Below, one piece after another: positions 42,963-52,200 of a stretch of 64,000 bases of DNA; within the stretch, counting starts at the first letter, position 1; each line of letters starts with the position of its first letter. The translations under genes were made by a program, and so were the position numbers. This DNA comes from an uncultured Lachnospiraceae bacterium (GTDB lineage Bacteria > Bacillota > Clostridia > Lachnospirales > Lachnospiraceae). The DNA lies in assembly GCA_947382415.1 (NCBI GenBank), contig CANCYO010000001.1:1-64000 (forward strand), read 5' to 3'. A model generated the notes under the pieces. That model made no database searches. It saw only the letters and a list, made by a program, of their open reading frames with translations, and had not been told where the DNA came from.

Positions 42963-43133
42963 TGTGGAAAATGTGGATAGTGTGCACAAATTACGGGAGG
43001 GCATTCCGGGGAGTCCCGATGTCGTGCCAAAGCATTGCCGGTTCTCTGTGCAGGACTATCCACATAAAAAATGATACTATCCACAAAATAACAAAAATCG
43101 TATTTATAAACCGGCCGTGGATATTGTGGAAAA
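42963..43133. promoter_or_regulatory. Cluster of DnaA-box-like sites
   Basis: Five nonamers lie in 171 bases between murC and the dnaD-like gene. TTTTCCACA (minus strand) at 42963-42971 and 43125-43133 fits TTWTNCACA. CTATCCACA, one base from TTATCCACA, occurs at 43056-43064 and 43077-43085 (plus) and 42972-42980 (minus). Confidence 0.5.
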
Positions 43134-44531
43134 TTAAATACCGAGTAAATTTTCGCCGATTTTCAGCACGTCCCCCGCGCCCATAGTTATCAACAGATCA
43201 CCCTTTGTGCAATTTTCTAAAAGAAAATTTTCAATCTCATCAAAGGTGGGGAAGTAATGGCATTCGCCCCCGTTTTCCTGAATCCGGGTCTGCAGGGTGC
43301 GGGAGCTGATGCCCAGCGTATCGGTCTCCCGGGCGGCATAGATGTCGGCCAGGACTACTTTGTCGGCAAGGCATAAAGCCTGCGCAAATTCCTCCAGAAA
43401 AGCTTTGGTGCGGGTGTAGGTATGTGGCTGGAACACGCACCAGAGGGTGTTGTGAGGATAATTTTTGGCAGCTTTTAAAGTGGCGGTAATTTCTGTGGGG
43501 TGATGCGCATAATCATCTATTATAGTGACGCCGCCGATGCTGCCCTTGAGCTGGAAGCGTCTGTCTGTGCCGGGGAAGCTGTCCAGAGCCCGGAGCGTGG
43601 CCCGGGTGGGTATCCGGAGCAGATCCGCCAGCGCCAGCGCCGCCAGCGCGTTGCTGATATTGTGTTCGCCGGATACCTGAAGCTTCACAGGGCGGACAGG
43701 CTCGCTTGCATTACAGGTCCGGGAGGCGTGGGCGTTGAAGGAAGAATGTCCGAATTCACCATAGGATATATCCGTGGGATAATAGTCGGCGTTTGTATCA
43801 TTCAGGGAGTAGGTGATCACACGGCAGGGCAGATCTTCTGCTATCTCCCGCCAATCGGGAATATCTGCGTTGATGATCAGACATCCATCCGGGGGCAGAA
43901 GCCTGGCAAATTCCCGGAAGGAGCGGCGGATGTCCGCCAGATCCTTGAAGAAATCCAGGTGATCCTCCTCGATATTCAGGATAATGCCCACGGTGGGGAA
44001 GAAGCTCAGGAAGCTGTTGGTGTATTCACAGGCCTCCGTGACAAAGTAATCGGAGCCGCCCACCCGGATATTGCCGCCGATACGCTTGTAGATACCGCCG
44101 ATGGACAGGGTGGGATCCAGGTCTGCCTGGAGCAGAATCTCGCTGATCATGGAGGTAGTGGTGGTCTTGCCGTGAGTACCGCTGACGGCCACTGCCGTCC
44201 TGTAATTCTGCATCAGTTGTCCCAAGAGCTCTGCTCTGCTCAGATAAGGGATATTCTGTTCCATGGTGGCGATGTACTCGGGATTGTCCTTATGGATGGC
44301 GCTGGTAAACACCACGCAGTCGATATCGGGAGTAATATTCTGCGCCCGTTGTCCGTAGAAAACCCGGATGCCCTTCTGTTCCAGCCGTTCTGTAAGAGGG
44401 CTTTTGCTTCGGTCGGAACCGGACACTTTAAAACCTGCATCTGCCAGAATCTCGGCCAGACCGCTCATGCTGATTCCGCCTATGCCTGCAAAATAGATGG
44501 AAGAAGGGTGTGAAAAATCAATTTTATACAT
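43134..44531 (-). CDS. murC: UDP-N-acetylmuramate--L-alanine ligase
   Basis: MurC adds L-alanine to UDP-MurNAc in cytoplasmic peptidoglycan synthesis. The 465-residue protein has the Rossmann start SIYFAGIGGISMSGLAEIL, the P-loop VAVSGTHGKTTTTSMISEIL near 117, TEACEYTNSFLSFFP, NIEEDHLDFF and the C-terminal ligase part DDYAHHPTEITATL. Length is standard. It stands apart from other mur genes and precedes the DnaA-box-like cluster. Confidence 0.96.
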   Translation of the reverse strand: MYKIDFSHPSSIYFAGIGGISMSGLAEILADAGFKVSGSDRSKSPLTERLEQKGIRVFYGQRAQNITPDIDCVVFTSAIHKDNPEYIATMEQNIPYLSRAELLGQLMQNYRTAVAVSGTHGKTTTTSMISEILLQADLDPTLSIGGIYKRIGGNIRVGGSDYFVTEACEYTNSFLSFFPTVGIILNIEEDHLDFFKDLADIRRSFREFARLLPPDGCLIINADIPDWREIAEDLPCRVITYSLNDTNADYYPTDISYGEFGHSSFNAHASRTCNASEPVRPVKLQVSGEHNISNALAALALADLLRIPTRATLRALDSFPGTDRRFQLKGSIGGVTIIDDYAHHPTEITATLKAAKNYPHNTLWCVFQPHTYTRTKAFLEEFAQALCLADKVVLADIYAARETDTLGISSRTLQTRIQENGGECHYFPTFDEIENFLLENCTKGDLLITMGAGDVLKIGENLLGI

Positions 44532-44711
44532 AGTGATGTCCTTTCAAATTCAGGAATTTTTCGGATATGTAAAACGGCAACGGATATATATTGGATATAT
44601 ATTATATTATATACAGAGTGGTGCAAAAAAACAAATATTTATTCACGGGATAAAAATTGTGAAATTTATCTATAAAAACTTGAAAGAAGAGAATTTTTTT
44701 GGTGATTTATA
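44532..44711. other. AT-rich spacer between murC and glgC
   Basis: Divergent regulatory spacer with runs of alternating TATA near 44585-44620 that may contain the murC promoter. I see no gene or structured RNA in it. Confidence 0.4.
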
Positions 44712-44740
44712 TTCACTAAAATAGGAAAGTATGATATAAT
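44712..44740 (+). promoter_or_regulatory. Promoter of glg genes
   Basis: TTCACT (44712-44717), a 17-base spacer and TATAAT (44735-44740), with a leader of about 70 bases. Confidence 0.5.
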
Positions 44741-44817
44741 ATGTCCATATGTAAGGTAGGAAAAGGCGAGAGGCCATCCGTACCATTATAACGGTGAGAG
44801 GCAGAAGGGGTGATGAC

Positions 44818-46092
44818 ATGATCAAAAAAGAGATGATAGCCATGTTATTGGCTGGCGGGCAGGGAAGCCGTCTGGGTGTTTTGACAGCCAAGGTGGCTAA
44901 GCCCGCGGTGGCATTTGGAGGGAAATATCGAATAATAGATTTTCCGTTGTCCAATTGTATTAATTCCGGCGTGGACACGGTGGGAGTGCTGACGCAGTAC
45001 CAGCCGCTTCGGCTGAACACACATATAGGTATCGGTATCCCCTGGGATCTGGACCGCAATATAGGCGGTGTGGCCGTGCTGCCCCCCTATGAGAAGAGTT
45101 CTAACAGCGAATGGTATACGGGTACGGCCAATGCCATCTATCAGAATCTGGAGTACATGGAGAGTTATAATCCCGAGTATGTGCTGATCCTGTCCGGCGA
45201 TCATATCTATAAGATGGATTATCAGGTGATGCTGGATTTTCATAAGCAGAATGGAGCGGAGGTTACCATTGCCGTGATGCCTGTCCCCATGGAGGAGGCA
45301 AGCCGTTTCGGCATCATGATCGCCGATGAAAACAAGCGCATCACGGAGTTTGAGGAGAAGCCCGAACATCCCAGAAGCAATCTGGCCAGCATGGGAATCT
45401 ATATTTTTAACTGGAAGACCCTGAGGAATGCGCTGATCGCCATGGCAGACCAGCCGGCTCTGGATTTTGGAAAACATGTAATTCCGTACTGTCACGAAAA
45501 GGGTTCGCCCCTGTATGCGTATGAATTTACCGGTTACTGGAAGGATGTGGGTACTTTAAACTCCTATTGGGAGGCCAATATGGAGTTGATCGATATTGTG
45601 CCGGAGTTCAATCTCTATGAGGAGTACTGGAAGATCTATACCAAGAGTGAAATTCAGCCGCCTCAGTATTTTTCTTCGGACAGTGTGATCGAGCGCAGTA
45701 TCGTAGGGGAAGGTACCAATGTCTACGGCAAAGTGTACAATTCTGTTATCGGCTGTGGCGTGACGGTTGGAAAGGATGCCGTGGTGCGGGATTCCATTAT
45801 TATGAACGAGACTGTGATCGGCGCGGGCTGTGAGCTCAACAAGGCCATCGTGGCCGAGAACGTGACTATCGGCGACAATGTGAAGCTTGGCGTGGGCGAT
45901 GAGGCCGAGAACGAGACAGCCCCTCATATTTACAATCACGGGATTGTGACGGTGGGGGAGAAGAGCGTGATACCAAACGGCGTGACAGTCGGCAGGAACT
46001 CTGTGATATCGGGCGTTACCGACGCTGCGGATTATAAGGATTCGTGCCTTGCCAGCGGAAAAACTTTGATTAAGGCAGGTGAACAGCATTGA
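44818..46092 (+). CDS. glgC: Glucose-1-phosphate adenylyltransferase
   Basis: GlgC makes ADP-glucose from ATP and glucose 1-phosphate, the committed step of bacterial glycogen synthesis. The 424-residue protein has AMLLAGGQGSRLGVLT (nucleotide loop), YRIIDFPLSNCINSG, the catalytic LSGDHIYKMDY aspartate, ITEFEEKP, and a C-terminal left-handed beta-helix of hexapeptide repeats from about 290. The ATG at 44818 follows AAGGGGTG; the open frame extends to a GTG at 44794. It overlaps glgD. Confidence 0.95.
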   Translation: MIKKEMIAMLLAGGQGSRLGVLTAKVAKPAVAFGGKYRIIDFPLSNCINSGVDTVGVLTQYQPLRLNTHIGIGIPWDLDRNIGGVAVLPPYEKSSNSEWYTGTANAIYQNLEYMESYNPEYVLILSGDHIYKMDYQVMLDFHKQNGAEVTIAVMPVPMEEASRFGIMIADENKRITEFEEKPEHPRSNLASMGIYIFNWKTLRNALIAMADQPALDFGKHVIPYCHEKGSPLYAYEFTGYWKDVGTLNSYWEANMELIDIVPEFNLYEEYWKIYTKSEIQPPQYFSSDSVIERSIVGEGTNVYGKVYNSVIGCGVTVGKDAVVRDSIIMNETVIGAGCELNKAIVAENVTIGDNVKLGVGDEAENETAPHIYNHGIVTVGEKSVIPNGVTVGRNSVISGVTDAADYKDSCLASGKTLIKAGEQH

Positions 46093-47207
46093 GAGCAATC
46101 GGAATAATTTTAGCGGGCGGCAACAATCACAGGATGAAGGAATTGTCTCAGAAGCGGGCTATCTGTGCCATGCCTATTGCCGGCAGTTACAGAAGTATCG
46201 ACTTTACCCTGAGCAATATGTCCAATTCCCATATTCAGAAGGTAGCGGTGTTTACCCAGTACAATGCCAGAAGCCTGAATGAGCATCTCAATTCCTCCAA
46301 GTGGTGGGATTTCGGACGCAAGCAGGGAGGGCTGTTTGTGTTCACGCCTGCGGTGACGGCGGACAACAGCAACTGGTATCGGGGGACTGCGGATGCCATT
46401 TATCAGAATCTGCATTTTCTGAAGGCAAGTCATGAGCCTTATGTGGTAATTGCCTCCGGAGACGGAGTCTATAAACTGGATTTTGGCAGGGTCCTGGAGT
46501 ATCATATCCAGAAAAAAGCGGACATTACCGTAGTCTGCCGGGATATGGAGCCGGGCTGTAATGTGGAGCGCTTTGGCACCATACATATGAACGAGGAGAG
46601 CCGCATCGAGGAGTTTGAGGAGAAGCCGATCCAGGCCAAAACCAACACCATATCCTGTGGTATCTATGTCATCCGCAGACGTCTTCTCATCGAGATGATG
46701 GAGAAATGCGCGGAGGAGGACCGTTATGATTTTGTGCGGGACGTACTGATACGATACAAGGATCTGAAGCGGATCTATGGCTACAAGATAAAGGATTACT
46801 GGCGCAATATCGCTTCTGTTGAAGACTATTTTTCAACTAATATGGACTTTTTGAAAGCGGAGGTGCGGGATTATTTTTTCAAGCAGTATCCGGATATTTA
46901 TTCCAAAGTGGACGATCTGCCTCCCGCCAAGTACAATGTGGGGGCCAGCATTCGGAACAGCCTGATCTCCAGCGGCTGTATCGTCAACGGTGTGGTAGAG
47001 AATTCTGTTGTCTTTAAGAAGAGCTATATCGGCAATAATTGTGTGATCAAGAATTCTATCATATTAAATGATGTCTATATCGGCGACAACTCATATATAG
47101 AAAACTGTATCGTGGAAAGCCGGGATACCATCCGCGCCAATTCCCGTTTTGTGGGCGAGGACGGCATCAGGATTGTGTTGGAGCGCAATGAGAGGTATAT
47201 GTTGTAA
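46089..47207 (+). CDS. glgD: GlgD, regulatory partner of ADP-glucose pyrophosphorylase
   Basis: A 372-residue GlgC paralogue that in Firmicutes forms a hetero-oligomer with GlgC and raises its activity. The nucleotidyltransferase fold is kept (AIGIILAGGNNHRMKELS, SYRSIDFTLSNMSNS, the hexapeptide repeats after about 270), but the loop GGNNHRM replaces the GGQGSRL of GlgC and ASGDGVYKLDF replaces the SGDHIYKMDY, which suggests weak or no catalysis. It starts with TTG behind AGGTGA, overlapping the glgC stop by four bases. Confidence 0.93.
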   Translation: MRAIGIILAGGNNHRMKELSQKRAICAMPIAGSYRSIDFTLSNMSNSHIQKVAVFTQYNARSLNEHLNSSKWWDFGRKQGGLFVFTPAVTADNSNWYRGTADAIYQNLHFLKASHEPYVVIASGDGVYKLDFGRVLEYHIQKKADITVVCRDMEPGCNVERFGTIHMNEESRIEEFEEKPIQAKTNTISCGIYVIRRRLLIEMMEKCAEEDRYDFVRDVLIRYKDLKRIYGYKIKDYWRNIASVEDYFSTNMDFLKAEVRDYFFKQYPDIYSKVDDLPPAKYNVGASIRNSLISSGCIVNGVVENSVVFKKSYIGNNCVIKNSIILNDVYIGDNSYIENCIVESRDTIRANSRFVGEDGIRIVLERNERYML

Positions 47208-47279
47208 GGGATTTTGCCTATCGTTTGCGCCGTCCAAAGCGGCATGAACGAATGGCTGATGAGATAAGGGGGAAAACGT

Positions 47280-47558
47280 ATGCAGATTACAGATGTACGC
47301 GTCCGTAAAATTACCAAGGAAGGTAAGATGAAAGCCATTGTGTCCATCACGCTGGACGATGAGTTCGTGGTGCATGATATCAAGGTGATCGACGGGGAAA
47401 AGGGACTGTTTATCGCCATGCCCAGCAAGAAAGCTTCGGACGGAGAATTCAGGGATATCGCACATCCCATCAATTCCACCGCCAGAGCGCAGATACAGGA
47501 CATCATTCTGGATGCCTATGAGAAGGCACTGGACGAGCCTGAGGAGGAGCAAATGTAA
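47280..47558 (+). CDS. spoVG: SpoVG-family regulatory protein
   Basis: A 92-residue nucleic-acid-binding regulator named for its effect on sporulation and septum formation; relatives bind DNA or RNA in several non-spore formers. The sequence MQITDVRVRKI, MKAIVSITLDDEFVVHDIKVI and KGLFIAMPSKKASDGEFRDI is highly typical. Its tail is short and acidic. The upstream GGGGGAAAACGT places a ribosome binding site before the ATG. It is followed by a strong terminator. Confidence 0.97.
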   Translation: MQITDVRVRKITKEGKMKAIVSITLDDEFVVHDIKVIDGEKGLFIAMPSKKASDGEFRDIAHPINSTARAQIQDIILDAYEKALDEPEEEQM

Positions 47559-47560
47559 AA

Positions 47561-47588
47561 TAAAAGAGGGCGTAACAGCCCTCTTTTA
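47561..47588. terminator. Bidirectional terminator after spoVG
   Basis: A perfect 11-bp stem, TAAAAGAGGGC with GCCCTCTTTTA, and a six-base loop, between spoVG (plus) and the hemerythrin gene (minus). Confidence 0.9.
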
Positions 47589-47604
47589 TAATGGTGATTT
47601 GATT

Positions 47605-48516
47605 CTATTTATTGTCGGATGGCACGAGATGGCGGCCTCTGATGCAGAGTGCAAAATATCCCTTACCACCGGTGCTGAACAGCAGACTGTAGGGCGGATA
47701 ATCTTTTTCAAATGTGCGCAGGAGTTGGTCGAAGGTCAGCAGATCATTTTTTTCCAGCACATATTCATCGGGCAGCACAAATTGTTTTCTGATGAGATCC
47801 ATAAATTGCTGGGAGAGCATTTTCATGGCGTAGATCACGGTCTTGTCGGCATGAGAGATCTGTTTGCCCAAAAGTTCCTCCAATATCTGCAGAATCAATC
47901 GCTCCTCGTAGGTGAGATACACCTGCAGCAGTTCGTTCTTTTGATTGCGGTAGTTTAAACGGTAACAGAGCGTATTGCCCAGAGAGAAAACCTCGCCGCC
48001 ATAGTGTTCGCTGACCACCTGCGGCTGTACCCGAAACAGGCGCTGCAGAGTCTGGATGCAGGCTTTTTCCAGAGACGCCATCTCGTCTTCGGAGGGCTGT
48101 ATGACCCACTTATTAGAGACTTTGCCGGTGATGGCGCGATCCTCGATCATGATATGACCGTTCAGCCAGCCGACACATATGCCCACAAAATGCTGTACGG
48201 CCTCGGGGGAGTAATGTCTCTCCTCCAGCTCAGCTTCCAGAGCGGGCAGTGTCTTGTCCCGCAGATCGTCGTGCAGACGTTTATGTACCGCGTACCCGCT
48301 GTAGCCGATGGACTGCATATAGGCCTCTTCGTCCGCAAAGTGTTTTATCGTATAGTTTTTGAAAAATTTGACTCCCTCCCGGCAGGCATGTTCCTGTTTG
48401 GTCTCCGTCTCGTTCAGATTGATGAGTTTGTCTACGATCGAAAAAAGTCTGTGGTGTGCTTTATCGATGCTTTCTACGCCAATATTAAATCGATCGTTCC
48501 ACTTTACTTCCTTCAT
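47605..48516 (-). CDS. Hemerythrin protein with unnamed middle domain, no receiver
   Basis: A 303-residue relative of the protein at 6752-8098. The hemerythrin part starts MKEVKWNDRFNIGVESIDKAHH and keeps the ligand set (His in DKAHH, His and Glu in KHFADEEAYM, His pair in VHKRLHDD, His and Asp in GHIMIEDRAI). The second half (about 150-295) matches the unnamed middle domain, with shared QLLxSF/FDQLLRTF and PPYSLLFSTGGKGYFALC-type segments, and ends there without a receiver. The ATG at 48516 was chosen because it aligns with the paralogue start; the open frame runs 84 codons further without homology. Confidence 0.85.
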   Translation of the reverse strand: MKEVKWNDRFNIGVESIDKAHHRLFSIVDKLINLNETETKQEHACREGVKFFKNYTIKHFADEEAYMQSIGYSGYAVHKRLHDDLRDKTLPALEAELEERHYSPEAVQHFVGICVGWLNGHIMIEDRAITGKVSNKWVIQPSEDEMASLEKACIQTLQRLFRVQPQVVSEHYGGEVFSLGNTLCYRLNYRNQKNELLQVYLTYEERLILQILEELLGKQISHADKTVIYAMKMLSQQFMDLIRKQFVLPDEYVLEKNDLLTFDQLLRTFEKDYPPYSLLFSTGGKGYFALCIRGRHLVPSDNK

Positions 48517-48571
48517 CCTGTGAGTATCCTTTCCTGAAAATCTACAGATCTGTCTGAGAGATGCTGTGGTC

Positions 48572-48600
48572 AGTGTAGCATATTTTGCCGGATTTCGCAA
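48572..48600 (-). promoter_or_regulatory. Promoter of hemerythrin gene
   Basis: On the minus strand TTGCGA (48595-48600), a 17-base spacer and TACACT (48572-48577). Confidence 0.5.
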
Positions 48601-48636
48601 CTGCGCCGGAGGCTGCAAGATAACCGCAAGTTTGAT

Positions 48637-48665
48637 TTGATAAGAGGCGCAAAATGCGGTATAAT
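48637..48665 (+). promoter_or_regulatory. Promoter of pth-mfd
   Basis: TTGATA (48637-48642), a 17-base spacer and TATAAT (48660-48665), about 45 bases before pth. Confidence 0.7.
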
Positions 48666-48711
48666 ATACAAATGCATTGGAAAATATTGTATGGGGCGGG
48701 AAGGTATCGTC

Positions 48712-49287
48712 ATGTATTTGATCGTTGGATTGGGCAATCCGGGAAAGGAATACCGGAATACCAGGCATAATATAGGCTTTGACGTCATAGACAGATTAGC
48801 GGAGGCAGAAGGAATCGACGTTCTGGAGAAGAAGCATAAGGCTCTCATAGGGAAGGGCATGGTTGAGGGGCAGAAGTGTGTGCTGGCAAAACCGCTCACT
48901 TATATGAATCTGAGCGGTGAGAGCGTACGTGCTCTGGCGGACTATTATAAGATAGACGAGTCATCGGAGCTCATCGTGATCTCCGACGACATCAGTCTGG
49001 ATGTTGGGCAGATCCGGGTTCGGAAAAAGGGCAGTGCCGGAGGGCACAATGGTTTGAAGAGTATCATTGCCCATCTGGGACATGACGGTTTTATGCGGGT
49101 GAAGATGGGCGTGGGTGAGAAGCCCCGGGGATGGGATCTGGCGGATTATGTGCTGGGGCATTTCTCCGGGCCGGAGCGGGAGCTTTTGAACGACGCCTGC
49201 GATCGGGCGGTGGAGGCCATCCGCATGATGACTGCCGGGGAGGCGGATGCGGCCATGAATCGGTTCAATACCAGAAAGGGGGCGTAG
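48712..49287 (+). CDS. pth: Peptidyl-tRNA hydrolase
   Basis: Pth frees tRNA from peptidyl-tRNA dropped by ribosomes. The 191-residue protein has the family start MYLIVGLGNPGKEYRNTRHNIGF with the catalytic histidine near 20, KPLTYMNLSGESV, VISDDISLDVGQIRVRKKGSAGGHNGLKSI and MGVGEKPRGWDLADYVLG. The ATG at 48712 follows GGAAGGT. The open frame to 48637 includes the promoter and is not coding. mfd starts two bases after its stop region, a common pairing in Firmicutes. Confidence 0.96.
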   Translation: MYLIVGLGNPGKEYRNTRHNIGFDVIDRLAEAEGIDVLEKKHKALIGKGMVEGQKCVLAKPLTYMNLSGESVRALADYYKIDESSELIVISDDISLDVGQIRVRKKGSAGGHNGLKSIIAHLGHDGFMRVKMGVGEKPRGWDLADYVLGHFSGPERELLNDACDRAVEAIRMMTAGEADAAMNRFNTRKGA

Positions 49288-49288
49288 T

Positions 49289-52200
49289 ATGCAGGCTTTG
49301 CTTGCGCCTTTGAAGGAGCTTGCGGAATACGGCTCCATGCGTGAGGCGATGGAGAGACAGGCCGGGAGCGCAGAGCGGGATGCCGGCGGGCAGACGCCAA
49401 ACAGGATATTGGCGCTGACGGGTTGTGTGGACGCGCAGAAGCTTCATATGATTTATGGACTCAGCGATGGCCTTCGTTGTAAGGTCATCGTTACTTATAG
49501 TGATATAAAAGCGAAAGAACTGTACGAGGAATACAAATTTTATGACAGGAATGTCACCCTGTATCCGGCCAAGGATCTGATCTTTTTTCAGGCGGATATC
49601 CATGGCAATCAGCTTGTGAGGGAGCGGATCTGTACCCTGCGCCGTCTGATGGAGAGAAAGCCTTTGACCATTATCACCACTTATGCCGCGCTGATGACGC
49701 CCCAGGTGCTCTGGGACAGGGAGCGGGATGTGGTGCGTGTGAGCCGGGGGGGGAGCCTGAACGAGGGAGAGCTGGCCGGACGGCTGGTGGCCATGGGATA
49801 TGAAAAATGCTATCAGGTGGAGAGCCCGGGGCAATTTTCTGTGCGGGGAGGCATTGTGGATGTGTTTGACCTGACGGAGGAGAATCCCTATCGCATAGAA
49901 CTGTGGGGGGACGAGGTGGATTCTGTCCGAAGCTTTGATATCCTGAGCCAGCGCTCCATCGAGAAGCTGGAGAGCATCAGCATTTATCCCGCCACGGAGT
50001 TTGTGCTTTCTGATGAGCGCATTCGCGCCGGACTTGAAAAGCTTGGGAGCGAAGCGGCGGAGCGTGAACAGTATTTCCGGGAGAAGCATCAGCCTGAGGA
50101 GGCGCACCGTATTGCGTCGCAGATCGCAGAGCTGAGAGAGCAGCTTGAAGAATTTCAGAACAAGGTGAATCTGGAGAGCTATCTTCCGTATTTTTATGAG
50201 GAGCAGGTGACATTGCCGGAGATCCTGAGAAGTCTTGTGGCGGCTCCGGTGTTTTTTGTGGATGAGCCTGCCCGGGTGAGGGAACAGGCGGAGGCAGTGG
50301 AAGCTGAGTTTCGCGAGAGCATGGAGCAGCGTGTCCTGAAGGGATATATTCTGCCCGGGCAGATGCACATTCTCTACAGCGGAGAGCAGGTTGCGGCAAA
50401 GCTGCAGTGCGGGACTGTGGTGACATTGTCTACATTGGACGGTTCCGGAGGATTTTTCAGACCCGATCAAAAATATGACATTAACGTCAGAAGTATTGCG
50501 CCCTACAATAACAGCTTTGAGGCTCTGGTAAAGGATCTGAAGAATTACAGAAGGAAGGGATATCGGGTGCTTTTGCTGTCCGGTTCCCGCACCAGGGCCA
50601 GGAGACTTGCGGAGGATCTGCGGGATCAGGAGCTGGCCGCAGTCTATACGGAAGATCCCATGCGGGAGGTGCAGGCCGGGGAGATCGTGACCTGTTACGG
50701 ACATGTGAGCCGGGGATTTGAGTACCCTTTGCTGAAATTTGTGGTGTTGTCGGAGACGGATATCTTCGGCGCGGAGAAAAAGAAGAAAAAGAAGCGCAAG
50801 ATTTATCAGGGTCAGAAGATCAATGATTTTAATGAATTGAAAGTGGGGGACTATGTGGTCCACGAGAGCCATGGCATCGGTATCTACCGGGGTATCGAGA
50901 AGGTGGAGATGGAGCATGTGGTCAAGGACTATATCAAGATAGAGTATCGGGACGGCGGTAATCTCTATGTGCTGGCCACAGGGCTGGATGTGATCCAAAA
51001 ATACGGTTCCGCCGACGCGAAGAAGCCGAAGCTGAACAAGCTGGGCAGCAAGGAGTGGGAGAACACCAAGACGAAAGTCCGCTCGGCGGTGAATGAGATC
51101 GCCAGAGATCTGGTGGAACTCTATGCGGTGAGGCAGCAGACGGAAGGATATCAATACGGCAAGGACACTATCTGGCAGCGGGAGTTTGAGGAGATGTTTC
51201 CCTTTGAGGAGACGGAGGATCAGCTTACGGCCATCGCCGACATCAAGTCGGACATGGAGAGCCGCAAGATCATGGACCGCCTGATCTGCGGGGATGTGGG
51301 TTATGGCAAGACAGAGCTTGCCATCCGGGCCGCTTTCAAGGCTGTGCAGGAGGGCAGGCAGGTGGTCTATCTGGCGCCCACCACCATTCTGGCGGGGCAG
51401 CATTATAATACGTTTGTCCAGCGCATGAAGGATTTTCCGGTGCGTGTGGATCTGCTCAGCCGTTTCCGCTCTCCGGCGGAGCAGAGAAAGACGGTGCGGG
51501 ATCTGCAGAAAGGGTTGGTGGACATTGTCATCGGCACACATCGGGTTTTGTCTGCGGATGTGCAGTTTAAGGATCTGGGACTTCTGGTGGTGGATGAGGA
51601 GCAGCGCTTCGGCGTGGCTCACAAGGAGAAGATCAAGAAGCTGAAAGAGAACGTGGATGTGCTGACGCTCACCGCCACGCCCATTCCACGTACGCTCCAT
51701 ATGAGTCTTGTGGGCATCCGTGATATGAGTGTGCTGGAGGAGGCCCCCGGGGATCGTCAGCCCATTCAGACCTTTGTGTGTGAGTATAACGAGGTGATGG
51801 TCCGGGAGGCGATCTCAAGAGAGCTTGCCCGGGACGGTCAGGTATATTATGTTTATAACCGGGTCAATAATATTGCTGACATGACTGCAAGGATTGCCGC
51901 GCTGATACCGGAGGCTGCGGTGGCTTTTGCACACGGCCAGATGAAGGAACAGGAACTGGAGCGCATTATGTATGATTTTGTCAACGGCGATATCGACGTG
52001 CTGGTGACGACTACCATCATTGAGACAGGGCTTGACATTCCCAATGTAAATACCATGATCATCCATGATTCCGACAATATGGGGCTGTCCCAGCTCTATC
52101 AGCTTAGGGGGCGTGTGGGGCGTTCCAATCGCACCGCATATGCTTTTCTCATGTATAAGAGGGACAAAATGCTCAAAGAGGTGGCGGAGAAGCGTCTGGA

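Noticed and set aside
47605..48768. 387-residue version of the hemerythrin protein
   Set aside because: The extra N-terminal part covers the promoter region on both strands, and the paralogue starts at the later ATG.
49265..51700. 811-codon minus-strand open frame opposite mfd
   Set aside because: Low-complexity Leu/His/Gln-rich shadow of the mfd codons; mfd is beyond doubt.
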